Below, in pieces: positions 1 to 8,754 of a stretch of 40,071 nt of DNA. Source of the stretch: RI-92 sp037384645 (lineage in GTDB: Bacteria; Pseudomonadota; Gammaproteobacteria; UBA6429; Thiohalophilaceae); the NCBI GenBank assembly GCA_037384645.1, contig JARRNT010000034.1, positions 1-40,071 of the forward strand, read 5' to 3'. The notes under the pieces are model-generated. The model made no database searches and was not told the origin of the DNA. It was given only the letters and a program-made list of their open reading frames with translations. The position numbers and the translations under genes are program-made. Numbering within the stretch: the first letter of the stretch is position 1; each line of letters opens with the position of its first letter.

Positions 1-671
<671 letters not shown>

Positions 672-744
672 GATGCCCTCCTCAGTTCAATGGTTGTTTA
701 CACTAATATATAAATAACAACTCAAGTACTTCACTACTCTATTC

Positions 745-819
<75 letters not shown>

Positions 820-849
820 AAATGCTCAAAATTTCTCCGACCATTAAAA

Positions 850-923
850 TGGAGCGGGTGATGGGAATCGAACCCACACAGCCGGCTTGGAAGGCCGGGG
901 CTCTACCATTGAGCTACACCCGC
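850..923 (-). tRNA. tRNA-Gly(TCC)
   Basis: The minus strand starts GCGGGTGTAGCTC and ends with an encoded CCA. The anticodon stem CCGGC/GCCGG encloses loop CTTCCAA, giving anticodon TCC. The T-loop is GGTTCGATT. It sits between tRNA-Tyr and tRNA-Thr(GGT). Confidence 0.95.
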
Positions 924-974
924 ATTACCTTCAAAATGCTCTGCCGTGGTAGTCGATCCTCCACTCTAAAAATT

Positions 975-1059
975 TGGTGGAGGGGGGTGGATTCGAACCA
1001 CCGAAGGCGGAGCCAGCAGATTTACAGTCTGCCCCCTTTGGCCACTCGGGAACCCCTCC
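975..1059 (-). tRNA. tRNA-Tyr(GTA)
   Basis: An 85-nt class II tRNA on the minus strand, starting GGAGGGGTTCCCGAG, with a long variable arm and an encoded CCA. The anticodon loop CTGTAAA gives anticodon GTA. It is the first gene of the tRNA-tuf operon and starts a few bases after the predicted transcription start. Confidence 0.95.
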
Positions 1060-1074
1060 TCGAGCGAGTCGCGT

Positions 1075-1103
1075 ATTGTCGTCATTGGACTATACCCTGT
1101 CAA
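1075..1103 (-). promoter_or_regulatory. Sigma-70 promoter of the tRNA-Tyr/Gly/Thr-tuf operon
   Basis: On the minus strand a perfect -35 TTGACA (1103-1098) is followed by 17 bases and a -10 GACAAT (1080-1075). A GC-rich discriminator GCGACTCG follows, typical of stringently controlled stable-RNA promoters. The predicted start near 1068 is about 8 bases before tRNA-Tyr. Confidence 0.75.
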
Positions 1104-1277
1104 CCGGGAACCGGGCAGAAAGCCTTAATTTTCGGGCAGTTCGGGGCAATTTTAACTGCTCAACGGACGCACTACCGCAGCTGAATGTCCGTCACCGGCA
1201 AGCGCCGCCACAAAATCACTCTCTCCCGGCGATTTGCTATCCTTAATAAAGGCGTTGATAACGCAAAGGAGACTGTC

Positions 1278-1634
1278 ATGGATGAGATCGACAGCCTGTT
1301 CGATAAAGCCGTTTCAGAAATCGAGCGCATGCTCAACACCAAGACCGTGGTAGGCGAACCCATCACCGTCGAAGGCAACACCCTGATTCCACTGGTCAGT
1401 GTCGGTTTTGGCTTCGGGGTCGGTGCCGGCAAGGGCACTGACCCGAAAAAAGGCAGCGGTACCGGTGGCGGCACCGGCGGGGGTGGCGGGGTCAAACCGG
1501 TGGCCCTGGTCATTATCAATGCCGACGGCGTCCGCCTCGAACCCATCAAGTCCGGCACCGCCTCGGTCCTGGAAAAAGTGGCCGAAACCATTGGCAAGAC
1601 CGCCTCGGCCAGGGGCACCGCGGCGAAAGACTAA
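1278..1634 (+). CDS. GerW/YtfJ-family protein
   Basis: A 118-residue protein of the spore-protein YtfJ/GerW family (known from spore formers, where GerW affects germination). The signature is visible: an N-terminal helix with an ERM-LNTKTVVGEPI stretch, then NTLIPLVSVGFGFGVGAG, a glycine-rich linker (GSGTGGGTGGGGG, about residues 55-70) and a C-terminal VKPVALVIINADGVRLEPI. The start at 1278 is preferred over an upstream in-frame ATG because a GGAG lies 6 bases before it and family similarity begins there. It is followed after 13 bases by the DUF2953-like gene, the same partner as in Bacillus (ytfI-ytfJ). The role in a Gram-negative is unknown; I infer an envelope-associated function. Confidence 0.85.
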   Translation: MDEIDSLFDKAVSEIERMLNTKTVVGEPITVEGNTLIPLVSVGFGFGVGAGKGTDPKKGSGTGGGTGGGGGVKPVALVIINADGVRLEPIKSGTASVLEKVAETIGKTASARGTAAKD

Positions 1635-1647
1635 CCTGCCCTGGCCC

Positions 1648-2232
1648 ATGTTAACGATCGGGTTGGCAATACTGCTGATAGTGCTCGGCTTGCTGGCGAT
1701 TCCGCTTGGGCTGAATTACCGGGTCAACTGGCGCGGCAGGTTCCAGGGCGACATCCGGCTCATCTGGCTGTTCGGACTGGTGCGTCTGCGTATGCCTGGC
1801 AACGAAACGACAGCGTCCCAGCCCAAACCGAAATCCCGCAGAGCCCGACGCCACCGACCCCGACGCAAACGCAAAACCCATCCCCTCGCCGCCTGGCAAC
1901 TGCGCCCGTTTCGCCAACGCCTCATCCGATTCGGGCAAGACCTGTGGCAAGCCATACATAAGCGCGATGTCCGGGTGCAACTTCGAATCGGTCTCGACGA
2001 CCCGGCCGACACCGGCCAGTTGTGGGCACTCATGGGTCCCCTGGCGGCGCTGGCGGGCGTCAGTCAGAGCGTAAACATCGCTATTCAGCCAGATTTCAAC
2101 CAAAGCACGTTCGAATTTGACAGCAGCGGCAGGATCCGCCTTATTCCCCTGCAACTGATTGGCCTTAGCCTCGGCCTGTTGCTGTCGCCGTCCTTCTGGC
2201 AGGGACTGCGCCGAATGCGCAAGGCGGGATAA
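1648..2232 (+). CDS. DUF2953-like membrane-anchored protein (YtfI-type)
   Basis: A 194-residue protein. Residues about 1-22 form a hydrophobic segment (LTIGLAILLIVLGLLAIP). Next come a short beta-like region ending around LRMPGNE, a very basic linker (KPKSRRARRHRPRRKRK), and a conserved-looking C-terminal half with DVRVQLRIGLDDPADTG, a PDF motif and a second hydrophobic stretch near the end. This order (N-terminal anchor, lysine/arginine linker, 'GLDDPADTG' and 'P.F' motifs) is that of DUF2953. The start at 1648 begins the hydrophobic segment; the frame is open further upstream but would overlap the gerW-like gene. Pairing with the gerW-like gene supports the call. Function is unknown. Confidence 0.7.
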   Translation: MLTIGLAILLIVLGLLAIPLGLNYRVNWRGRFQGDIRLIWLFGLVRLRMPGNETTASQPKPKSRRARRHRPRRKRKTHPLAAWQLRPFRQRLIRFGQDLWQAIHKRDVRVQLRIGLDDPADTGQLWALMGPLAALAGVSQSVNIAIQPDFNQSTFEFDSSGRIRLIPLQLIGLSLGLLLSPSFWQGLRRMRKAG

Positions 2233-2235
2233 GCA

Positions 2236-2499
2236 ATGAACCGCTTGCGCACAGTGGAACTGTATCGTGATGAACAACGCCGTCTCGTTGCGATAGAAGC
2301 AATGGCATTCAACTCATACAAATTCAGTTGCGGCGGCCAGGTCCATGCATCGATCACCCCCCTGCTGCTCGTCGTGTGTCGCCCGCACGGCAACGAGGTC
2401 ATCACGCTGACAACCGACGGGGATGAACTGGAGAAACTGAAACAGCAGCATCCCGAACTGGATGCGCTGATTGGCGGGATGGCCTACCAGGCCAGTTAA
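2236..2499 (+). CDS. Small conserved-looking hypothetical protein
   Basis: An 87-residue soluble protein I do not recognise. It starts 3 bases after the DUF2953-like stop, so it is probably translated with that operon. It reads as an alternating beta/charged fold (VELYRDEQRRLVAIEAMAF at the start) and ends in a helical, acidic segment (DELEKLKQQHPELDALIGG). It has no signal peptide or membrane segment. Its TAA stop (2497-2499) overlaps the stop of the convergent gene. Confidence 0.6.
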   Translation: MNRLRTVELYRDEQRRLVAIEAMAFNSYKFSCGGQVHASITPLLLVVCRPHGNEVITLTTDGDELEKLKQQHPELDALIGGMAYQAS

Positions 2500-3452
2500 C
2501 TAGAAACAGTACTCTCAGCGTACCAGCCATCCAGCTGGCGGTGAATTTTGTTCTGGATGAAATCCAGGCCCTGCCTCACGACTTCCATCTGGGCATTAAT
2601 GATGTTCGTCGCCATACTGAAAATATGATGACTATCCAGTTCGATCGTATCCTGGCGCAGGATCTTGTTTTCCACCAACTGGATCAACTGCACGATGCGG
2701 ACATCCTGAATTTGCAGATCAATCAGGGCCGGCACATCGCGCAGCGAGTATTTCTGTAAGGATTTGGACAGGACCCGGAAGCGTTCTTTTTTCAGGTTAA
2801 GCTGTTTGAGCAAATAATCCAGCCAGGTGCCATGTTCCGGATCGCAGGCGCCCATGACACAGGCGTGCGTGGCGAGGCCACGCAAGCGGGCCAGCAACTC
2901 CATGAACTCAGGCGTCTCCAGCAGAATAAACTGGACCAGCAGGGTATCGTCTGCAAACGACCCGCCGGCTGGTGACGAAGTGATATCGTTATTCGCCGGG
3001 GCTTGCGCAGCTGCCAGCAGAAAACTATCGGTCTTCTCCGTCACCTGCCACATCAGCTTCATGAGCTGCTCGATAAAATTACTATGCAGGTTGAAATTTT
3101 CCAGGGCCGAGCCACCGGCCCAGTCGCGCAAGGTTCGCCATTCCTGTAACAGCGTCGCGATCTCCGGGTCTGGAATCGGCGTGGATAATTCCCGGTTCAG
3201 CAACTGCAGGGTGGTAAAGCGGTTATTGATCTCATTCTGGAGCGCGGACACCTTGCCGGAAAACGTGTCGTCGCCTTCCAGCAGGGCCAGATTCGCCCCC
3301 CGATGTTGCTGGACCACGGTAATGAGCGAAAGCAATTGGCGAATCACGGTAATGGAACGCAGGTGATGCAAATACTTTACGACAATCCTGGCCGCGCTGA
3401 GGCCACTCTTTTCTTTAAAAATCCTTACCTTATTGTCGGCATTGTCGGGCAT
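2496..3452 (-). CDS. Helical protein with possible nitrate/nitrite-sensing (NIT)-like region
   Basis: A 318-residue, almost entirely helical protein with no signal peptide or clear membrane segment. Residues about 40-80 (ITVVQQHRGANLALLEGD and a following KVSALQNEIN helix) resemble the QxxRG...L helical start of NIT/MCP-type sensor domains, but the similarity is weak and read by eye. No catalytic or output domain can be seen, so it could be a stand-alone sensor or scaffold. It is transcribed toward the small gene at 2236-2499, and the two TAA stops overlap in one TTAA (2496-2499). Nothing in its immediate neighbourhood explains it. Confidence 0.6.
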   Translation of the reverse strand: MPDNADNKVRIFKEKSGLSAARIVVKYLHHLRSITVIRQLLSLITVVQQHRGANLALLEGDDTFSGKVSALQNEINNRFTTLQLLNRELSTPIPDPEIATLLQEWRTLRDWAGGSALENFNLHSNFIEQLMKLMWQVTEKTDSFLLAAAQAPANNDITSSPAGGSFADDTLLVQFILLETPEFMELLARLRGLATHACVMGACDPEHGTWLDYLLKQLNLKKERFRVLSKSLQKYSLRDVPALIDLQIQDVRIVQLIQLVENKILRQDTIELDSHHIFSMATNIINAQMEVVRQGLDFIQNKIHRQLDGWYAESTVSS

Positions 3453-3673
3453 CGTTGAGACTCAGGGATATGGCATACTAATCACTAATATAATGATATT
3501 AGGCCCGAAAATGGGGGGTGTTTCAAGCAACCCACCTCTACCGGCCACGACCCGCCGCTACGAAATTTGGCTCAAACTAAGAATATCTGGGTACAGCGTA
3601 ACAAGGATTTCCCGCAAGGGCTTTGTGCTACCCGTTTTTACGCTTGCATCGGCGCCCGGATATTACCGGTTGT

Positions 3674-5245
3674 TCATGCATCGTCTTCCCAGGCTGCAAC
3701 CACAAAACGCAGTCTCCCGCTTATCCCTGGCGAACCCGTGCTCCCAAAGGGAATCGACATGATTTGGTCACCGTCTTTAACGGACTTGATCTTAAGGGAG
3801 GTGCTGGCTTTGCCTACATTGTCATGCTGCCAGTCGAAACTGGCCAACCATTTTCCATCCTGTTTCTCCGGCGCCACAATTTCTACGACCATGTTATCCC
3901 GAAACAGGTATCCCCCCTCGTAATGCTCATCTGACCAGAATTTCTTTTCGACTTCGTAATCCGGCACCCGCACGCCCAGCGTTAAGCCATAAGCAAGAGA
4001 CGGTCTGTCTTTATTGACCCGCGCTGAGTTTGACAGGAATATTGAGGATAGAAATATACTCCTTGCCTTTTTATTCTCCGGGTCGATAAGTTCCTGATGA
4101 TTTCGGCAGGCAACAGAATCTTCTTCCGCCACACGGCGGGTAAGGTACCAGCGTTTCCCCCGGGGCGAAGCCAAAAACTCGAAAAGATATAATGCATTGA
4201 CCGCTTTACCCTGGATGTCGGGCGGTAATCGAACAGACTCCACATCCACCCAGATATCAACGCGCACACTGCCAAACAGGAATCGCGACAGATTTTGATA
4301 GGCTTCCTCACTGTTCACGATACCGAAATAGCCTGAATGCGAGCGATAGGCAAATGCCTTGGCGCAAGGGCTTGATGCCTTCCCCTTCGCATCGACCCCG
4401 GTCACTGACGCATTCTCAATTTTCACCAATCCATCACTGCCATGCCCGGCAAAGGTACGGGATAAACCTGCCGCCACTTCGTAATCAGCACGATTCGACC
4501 CAATCATGCAAAAAAACCGCCGTGACGGAAACGATTCCTCTGGCAACCAATCAACACGTTTTGTTTTCTTATAGAGTGATTCCAGGTTAAGGTATTTAGC
4601 CATGTACTCTCGGTTAAAATTATTCATGTCCGACAGGGACAGCCATTGCGGGACATTGAAGCCCGCCATCTCGATGCCATTATGCGGCGTCGCATAGGTA
4701 AACACCTTATCCACACACTGTCTCGCCTGCGCATCACCCAGCTCCGGGTTTTGCAGAAAGGCTCGACACACCAGTCCGCCCATTGAATGCGAAACCAGAT
4801 AACACCTGAAATCGTCAATGCTGACACCACTTTTTTTATCTGCACAAACGAGTTCGCGCACACGCAAAATGAGCTGGCTCAACCCTTTTGCAAAATGCGA
4901 AATATCCGGGGTATGGCCACTCCCCAGCAGCGTGGATGCCTGCTCGTAATAGCGATAAATGACGATTGACCTGACCGGAATCGTCCCTTCCCAGTCCGCA
5001 TCCATAATATCCAGCCCATTCCTGAACGCATCCTCATAATCATGATCAGAAATAAGCCGTAACAAGGGTGATTCAAAGATAAACTTCTTTGCGGGTTTAT
5101 CTTTTTCAGGCGTTGCCCGATACACCGTCGAGCCAAGATTAAATCCCATGAAGGGGTCTGCAGTCGTATCATTTTGCTCGCGCTCAGACATCGCATAGCC
5201 ACGAACATAAATGATTGGATAGTACGGTTTGATCGATTTTTTCAT
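3674..5245 (-). CDS. Large alpha/beta hydrolase (lipase/esterase-like)
   Basis: A 523-residue cytoplasmic-type protein without a signal peptide. The N-terminus PIIYVRGYAM fits the first strand and oxyanion loop of an alpha/beta hydrolase. YLVSHSMGGLVCRAF, about residues 150-164, carries the GxSxG-type nucleophile elbow (S-H-S-M-G), followed by FTYATPHNG, typical of PGAP1- and triacylglycerol-lipase-like proteins. A candidate catalytic His lies in AYRSHSGYFG (about residue 305). The C-terminal 180 residues look like an added beta-rich domain of unknown function. The start has GAGG about 8 bases upstream. It stands alone, with 220-430 bases of non-coding DNA on each side. The substrate cannot be deduced. 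Confidence 0.75.
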   Translation of the reverse strand: MKKSIKPYYPIIYVRGYAMSEREQNDTTADPFMGFNLGSTVYRATPEKDKPAKKFIFESPLLRLISDHDYEDAFRNGLDIMDADWEGTIPVRSIVIYRYYEQASTLLGSGHTPDISHFAKGLSQLILRVRELVCADKKSGVSIDDFRCYLVSHSMGGLVCRAFLQNPELGDAQARQCVDKVFTYATPHNGIEMAGFNVPQWLSLSDMNNFNREYMAKYLNLESLYKKTKRVDWLPEESFPSRRFFCMIGSNRADYEVAAGLSRTFAGHGSDGLVKIENASVTGVDAKGKASSPCAKAFAYRSHSGYFGIVNSEEAYQNLSRFLFGSVRVDIWVDVESVRLPPDIQGKAVNALYLFEFLASPRGKRWYLTRRVAEEDSVACRNHQELIDPENKKARSIFLSSIFLSNSARVNKDRPSLAYGLTLGVRVPDYEVEKKFWSDEHYEGGYLFRDNMVVEIVAPEKQDGKWLASFDWQHDNVGKASTSLKIKSVKDGDQIMSIPFGSTGSPGISGRLRFVVAAWEDDA

Positions 5246-5580
5246 GGCATTAACCTCACTGGCGATACGGAGTCCTTATTAATTCTGCCTGGTAGTATAT
5301 AAGCACCCACAATCCATTACATCTTCACCCAAAAATAACATCAGGCCAAATCAAAACAGATGAACACTATGTAATTAATAGTATTCCTCTCATGCATGAA
5401 TTAAATCACACACGGCAGGTAAATGAAGTTCAGTTGATTCAGATCACGAAGCAACGCTATCCGGTGAGCATGATTATTTTGCGGACAGCTAATGCGAGGA
5501 AAATAATGAAGGACTATCCAGTGCACACATCATCATACGGATACTTATTGTAGGCATATTAACAATAAGTCGCTTTTTGA
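5246..5580. other. AT-rich intergenic stretch upstream of the hydrolase
   Basis: I see no gene here. The part next to 5245 must hold the hydrolase promoter, but no clear -35/-10 pair stands out. The sequence is AT-rich, unlike the coding DNA around it, and runs into the inverted-repeat element at 5581. Confidence 0.4.
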
Positions 5581-5646
5581 GGTCAGAGTAAAAACGAATT
5601 GTCTTTGTCACGGCGGACGTTGTACGACGAATTTTTACCCTGACCC
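5581..5646. repeat. 66-bp inverted-repeat element (GGTCAGAGTAAAAA ends)
   Basis: The left end GGTCAGAGTAAAAACGAATT (5581-5600) is matched by the reverse complement of the right end AATTTTTACCCTGACC (5631-5646, beginning at 5630-5631). A third half-copy is at 6408-6424. The size and palindromic ends resemble REP/MITE units mobilised by REP-associated transposases, but no transposase is in the window. Confidence 0.7.
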
Positions 5647-5679
5647 CACATATGTTTTACTCCGAGCCCACATATGTTT
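5645..5679. repeat. Two direct copies of CCCACATATGTTT
   Basis: The 13-mer occurs at 5645-5657 and 5667-5679, a 22-base period. The second copy runs into the stop codon of the outer-membrane gene. It may be debris of the neighbouring repeat element. Confidence 0.6.
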
Positions 5680-6199
5680 AAAAATGATAGACCGCGCCAA
5701 CCGATGTCAGGCTGGTCTTCGCCCCGTCGAGGTTATATTCAGCCCCCACACCATAACTGTCATAACTCAGGCGCACATCCCATGACGGCGAAAGCCGGTA
5801 CTGCCCACCGACGCCCCAACTGCCATTGCAGCGATTCACGTCACCAAAGTTGCCAACGGATTTAATCGTGGTATGCGTGGCACCCAGTTTGACGAAGGCC
5901 GACCAGTCATTGTTAAAGGGATAACTCCCGACCACACTGATGCCATAACCGGTAACATCGGAACTGCCGCCGGACTGGAACGTGATGGAACCAAAATCTG
6001 TATAGTGCACCTCGACAGCGAGATATTGATTAAACTGATAACCGGCCATCGCGGCGATTCCGGTGTCCGTCTTGTCCGACAGGTGCAGGGTATCGGTACT
6101 GGACTGGCCCACATTCAGGCCAAGATAAGGACCGCTGGTGGCGGCAAACCCGACACTGGGTAAAGCAAATAAGCATAATGCAAACACAGACTGTTTCAT
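5678..6199 (-). CDS. Small outer-membrane beta-barrel protein (OmpA/OmpX-like)
   Basis: A 173-residue protein with a signal peptide (MKQSVFALCLFALPSVGFAA, cleavage after about residue 19-20). After it come alternating strands beginning GPYLGLNVG and ending in GAVYHF, whose terminal Phe is the usual outer-membrane barrel assembly signal. AGYQFNQYLAVEVHYTDFG is typical of the eight-stranded OmpA-like barrel family (PF13505 type). An AAAGGAGG Shine-Dalgarno lies just before the ATG. It stands alone, bracketed by copies of the GGTCAGAGTAAAAA repeat. The function is probably a small porin-like or adhesion/structural role, not determinable here. Confidence 0.85.
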   Translation of the reverse strand: MKQSVFALCLFALPSVGFAATSGPYLGLNVGQSSTDTLHLSDKTDTGIAAMAGYQFNQYLAVEVHYTDFGSITFQSGGSSDVTGYGISVVGSYPFNNDWSAFVKLGATHTTIKSVGNFGDVNRCNGSWGVGGQYRLSPSWDVRLSYDSYGVGAEYNLDGAKTSLTSVGAVYHF

Positions 6200-6407
6200 C
6201 TTCTACCTCCTTTTGCCCCCCGTATAAAAGCGACACGTTTGTCGATAAAAGATAAAATCCTTATCCGAATAATAGTCTTTGGGAATGGCTTGCCTATAGG
6301 GGTATTTACGTAGGCAGGTGAGAGGTAATAAGAAAGTTTTATTATTAAGCTAACTGGAGTCAGCGCAAGAACAATTTACCCAGACGTGCTTTGGAGATTT
6401 GTGTTAC

Positions 6408-6424
6408 GAGTTTTTACTCTGACC
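6408..6424. repeat. Third copy of the GGTCAGAGTAAAAA repeat end
   Basis: GAGTTTTTACTCTGACC is the reverse complement of the repeat end at 5581. It sits just before the stop of the GlxA-like gene, on the other side of the outer-membrane gene from the 5581-5646 element. Confidence 0.7.
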
Positions 6425-6431
6425 CTAACTA

Positions 6432-7397
6432 TTATCCCCTATTACTCATTTGAAAGTTTTTCCTGTATTGCATGGGAGATATCCGGTAAGACGTGCCGAA
6501 ATGTTGTCGCAGCGATGTCGCCGTGCCAAACCCGGCCTGCTCGGCTATCGCTTCTACTGACAAGTCAGTGGTTTCCAGCAGTTGTTGTGCCAATGCCAGG
6601 CGCTGGTTCAGCAGCCACTCGCCAACGGTTATCCCCATTACCTGCTTAAATCGCCGAGTAAAAGTGCGGCGCGTCATTGCGGCGCGCCTGGCCAGCATAT
6701 CCAGCGGCAGGGACTTGTGCAGGTTCTTTCGACTCCATTCCAACACAGCGGCAAAGAGATCCACATTTTCCGTACTGCGCACCGGTTGCTGGATGAATTG
6801 CGCCTGACCACCCTGACGGTGCGGCGAAACCACCATACGCCTCGCTACATAGTTGGCAATATCGGCACCAAATTCACGGCGAATGATGTGCAGGCAGCAG
6901 TCAATGGCCGAGGCTGTGCCGGCGGAGGTGATAATTTGGCCCTGATCGACATATAGCACTTCGGGGTTAACTTTTATCGTCGGATACTTTGCGGCAAGGT
7001 CAGTGGCCCAGTGCCAATGAGTGGTGGCTTCCAATCCATCCAACAGCCCGGCTGCTGCTAATACATAGCTTCCAAGACACAGTCCAACCACGATGGCACC
7101 ACGCTTGTGTGCTCGGCGCAAGGCATCGAGTAGGGCCTTGGGCGGTATTTCCTCGGTATCGCGCCACGTCGGCACAATCACAACATCGGCCTGGCTCAGC
7201 GCCCTCAGCCCGTATTTTGCTTCGATGCTAAAACCGGCGGCGGTGCGCAACGAGCCCTTCTCGAGCGAACAGACTTTCAGCTCCAACTTCACCTTGCATT
7301 CGGCCATGCGATCCTCGCCAAACATGATGCACGGCACCGACAGGTGAAACGGACTGATGTGGTCGAATACTACCACGGCAACGGATCGCGGTTTCAT
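6432..7397 (-). CDS. GlxA-family transcriptional regulator (DJ-1/PfpI domain + AraC HTH)
   Basis: About 321 residues. Residues 1-190 form a DJ-1/PfpI-like sensor domain (VAVVVFDHISPFHLSVP, VVIVPTWRD, and the nucleophile elbow GLCLGSYVLAAAG). Residues about 215-315 form two AraC-type helix-turn-helices (LARRAAMTRRTFTRRFKQ and VEAIAEQAGFGTATSLRQHF). The frame is open 17 codons further, but family similarity starts at MKPRSVAVV, so I use 7397. It is divergent from the isochorismatase gene, 112 bases away. GlxA-type regulators often control such a neighbour, so I infer that it regulates 7510-8754, sensing an unknown small molecule. Confidence 0.9.
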   Translation of the reverse strand: MKPRSVAVVVFDHISPFHLSVPCIMFGEDRMAECKVKLELKVCSLEKGSLRTAAGFSIEAKYGLRALSQADVVIVPTWRDTEEIPPKALLDALRRAHKRGAIVVGLCLGSYVLAAAGLLDGLEATTHWHWATDLAAKYPTIKVNPEVLYVDQGQIITSAGTASAIDCCLHIIRREFGADIANYVARRMVVSPHRQGGQAQFIQQPVRSTENVDLFAAVLEWSRKNLHKSLPLDMLARRAAMTRRTFTRRFKQVMGITVGEWLLNQRLALAQQLLETTDLSVEAIAEQAGFGTATSLRQHFGTSYRISPMQYRKNFQMSNRG

Positions 7398-7509
7398 GGC
7401 CAAATCCCAATATGTCCCGATTCTTTCGAACATTGTCCAACAGGCCACTATTGCCCGTCAATATCGCCCCGCATAATGCCGCCTACTTCACCTCATCAGG
7501 AGAATCACC

Positions 7510-8151
7510 ATGAGCAATACTTCGCGCAGGGCATTAATCGTGATCGATGTGCAGAATGAATATTTTACCGGCAACCTCAAGATCGAATATCCCGACAGCA
7601 GTACCTCACTTGCCAATATATGCAAAGCCATGGATGGTGCACAGGCTGCGCAAATTCCGATAATCGTCGTACAACAGGTTGCGCCGGCACAATCGCCAAT
7701 TTTTGCAGAAGGCAGTACCGGCTGGGAGTTGCATGAGGCCATCCAATCCCGACCATGGCAGCACAAGATCGACAAGAAGTTGCCGAATGCGTTTGCCGGT
7801 ACCAATCTGGCCGACTGGTTGGCGGAAAACAAGATCAATACACTTTGCGTGGCCGGCTACATGACGCACAACTGCGTGGACTCCACCATCAAGCATGCCT
7901 TCCACAAGGGACTAGAGGTGGAATATCTACAGGATGCTTCAGGGACATTGAGTTATGCTAACCAGGCTGGCTTTGCCAGCGCTGAGGAAATCCACCGCAC
8001 ATTCAGCATTGTGATGCAGGCTCGCTTTGCCGCGGTGATGGATACGCAAGAATGGCTTCAACTGATTCAGGGTAATGGTACAGCCGTGCTTGACAGCATT
8101 TTCCAGTCCAGCCGGCGTGGCAAGCAAGTCCAGAGGAGCAAATCAGCATGA
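7510..8151 (+). CDS. Isochorismatase-family cysteine hydrolase
   Basis: A 213-residue member of the isochorismatase-like hydrolase superfamily (amidases, nicotinamidases). The triad is visible: Asp13 in ALIVIDVQNEYF, a Lys at 89/90 in DKKLPNAFAGTNL, and Cys122 in AGYMTHNCVDSTIKHA, with the usual cis-peptide region before the Cys. Exact substrate is unknown; the mix of motifs suggests an amide of a small molecule rather than isochorismate. An AGGAG lies before the ATG. Its stop overlaps the acetyltransferase start (ATGA), and the divergent GlxA-type regulator is the likely controller. Confidence 0.9.
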   Translation: MSNTSRRALIVIDVQNEYFTGNLKIEYPDSSTSLANICKAMDGAQAAQIPIIVVQQVAPAQSPIFAEGSTGWELHEAIQSRPWQHKIDKKLPNAFAGTNLADWLAENKINTLCVAGYMTHNCVDSTIKHAFHKGLEVEYLQDASGTLSYANQAGFASAEEIHRTFSIVMQARFAAVMDTQEWLQLIQGNGTAVLDSIFQSSRRGKQVQRSKSA

Positions 8152-8615
8152 ATGCCATTGTGCTGCGTCCTGCCACTGCGCATGACAAGATCGCTATCGC
8201 GCAATGGCCTGCCTACCCGGCGGAATTCCACGAGTTGGACTACGCCCTGCGTACTAACGGCTGGCTGGATGAATTTCAAGGCAAGCCCGATACCTGGATT
8301 TATGTGGCAGAACGAGATAAAGCACCCGTTGCGTTCTCGTTGCTGACCACAACCGGTGAGCGGGAAGCGGAGTTCAGGATAGCATTACATCCGCATTATC
8401 TCGGTCAAGGACTAGGCAAGCCGATTACCCTAAACACCCTGGAATTGGGTTTCCGCGACAAAGAACTGAAGCGCATTTACCTGATCGTGCGCAAGGATCA
8501 CCACAGAGCAATCAGACTGTATGCTGAACTAGGGTTCAGCTACTTTGACTGCTGCATCCTGACAGTAAATGGAAATCCGGTCGAATTTCGCCGGATGGAA
8601 GTTTTCCGAAATTAA
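8148..8615 (+). CDS. GNAT-family N-acetyltransferase
   Basis: A 155-residue protein. The acetyl-CoA binding motif is HPHYLGQGLGKPITLNTLE (about residues 77-95, R/Q-x-x-G-x-G/A type), preceded by the strand EAEFRIAL and followed by KRIYLIVRKDHHRAIRLYAELGF, the classic motif B with the Tyr-Glu-x-x-GF ending. The four-base ATGA overlap with the isochorismatase gene indicates translational coupling. The acceptor substrate is unknown. Confidence 0.88.
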   Translation: MNAIVLRPATAHDKIAIAQWPAYPAEFHELDYALRTNGWLDEFQGKPDTWIYVAERDKAPVAFSLLTTTGEREAEFRIALHPHYLGQGLGKPITLNTLELGFRDKELKRIYLIVRKDHHRAIRLYAELGFSYFDCCILTVNGNPVEFRRMEVFRN

Positions 8616-8628
8616 CAGGAGCACCCGC

Positions 8629-8754
8629 ATGCTAAACAGTATCGCCCTCCGTATCCGTACTATGGGCCCAGCTGTCAGCAAGCTGGACGATAGTACTGAT
8701 TGCCAATTTCGAGCTGGCATCTTGAAAGCACTAAGTGCCGCAATGGTAAATTGA
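8629..8754 (+). CDS. Short ORF downstream of the acetyltransferase, possibly truncated
   Basis: A 41-residue frame with a good AGGAG Shine-Dalgarno 7 bases before its ATG and 13 bases after the acetyltransferase stop, so it is placed as the third gene of the operon. The product (MLNSIALRIRTMGPAVSKLD...) matches nothing I recognise. It ends just before repeat-like non-coding DNA, so it may be the start of a gene whose remainder was lost. Confidence 0.4.
   Translation: MLNSIALRIRTMGPAVSKLDDSTDCQFRAGILKALSAAMVN

Noticed and set aside
3453..3673. Structured RNA or riboswitch in the gap with GGGGGGTGTTTCAAGC
   Set aside because: Only a short GGGT/ACCC hairpin is seen, with no known riboswitch, SRP or tmRNA core and no gene placed for control.
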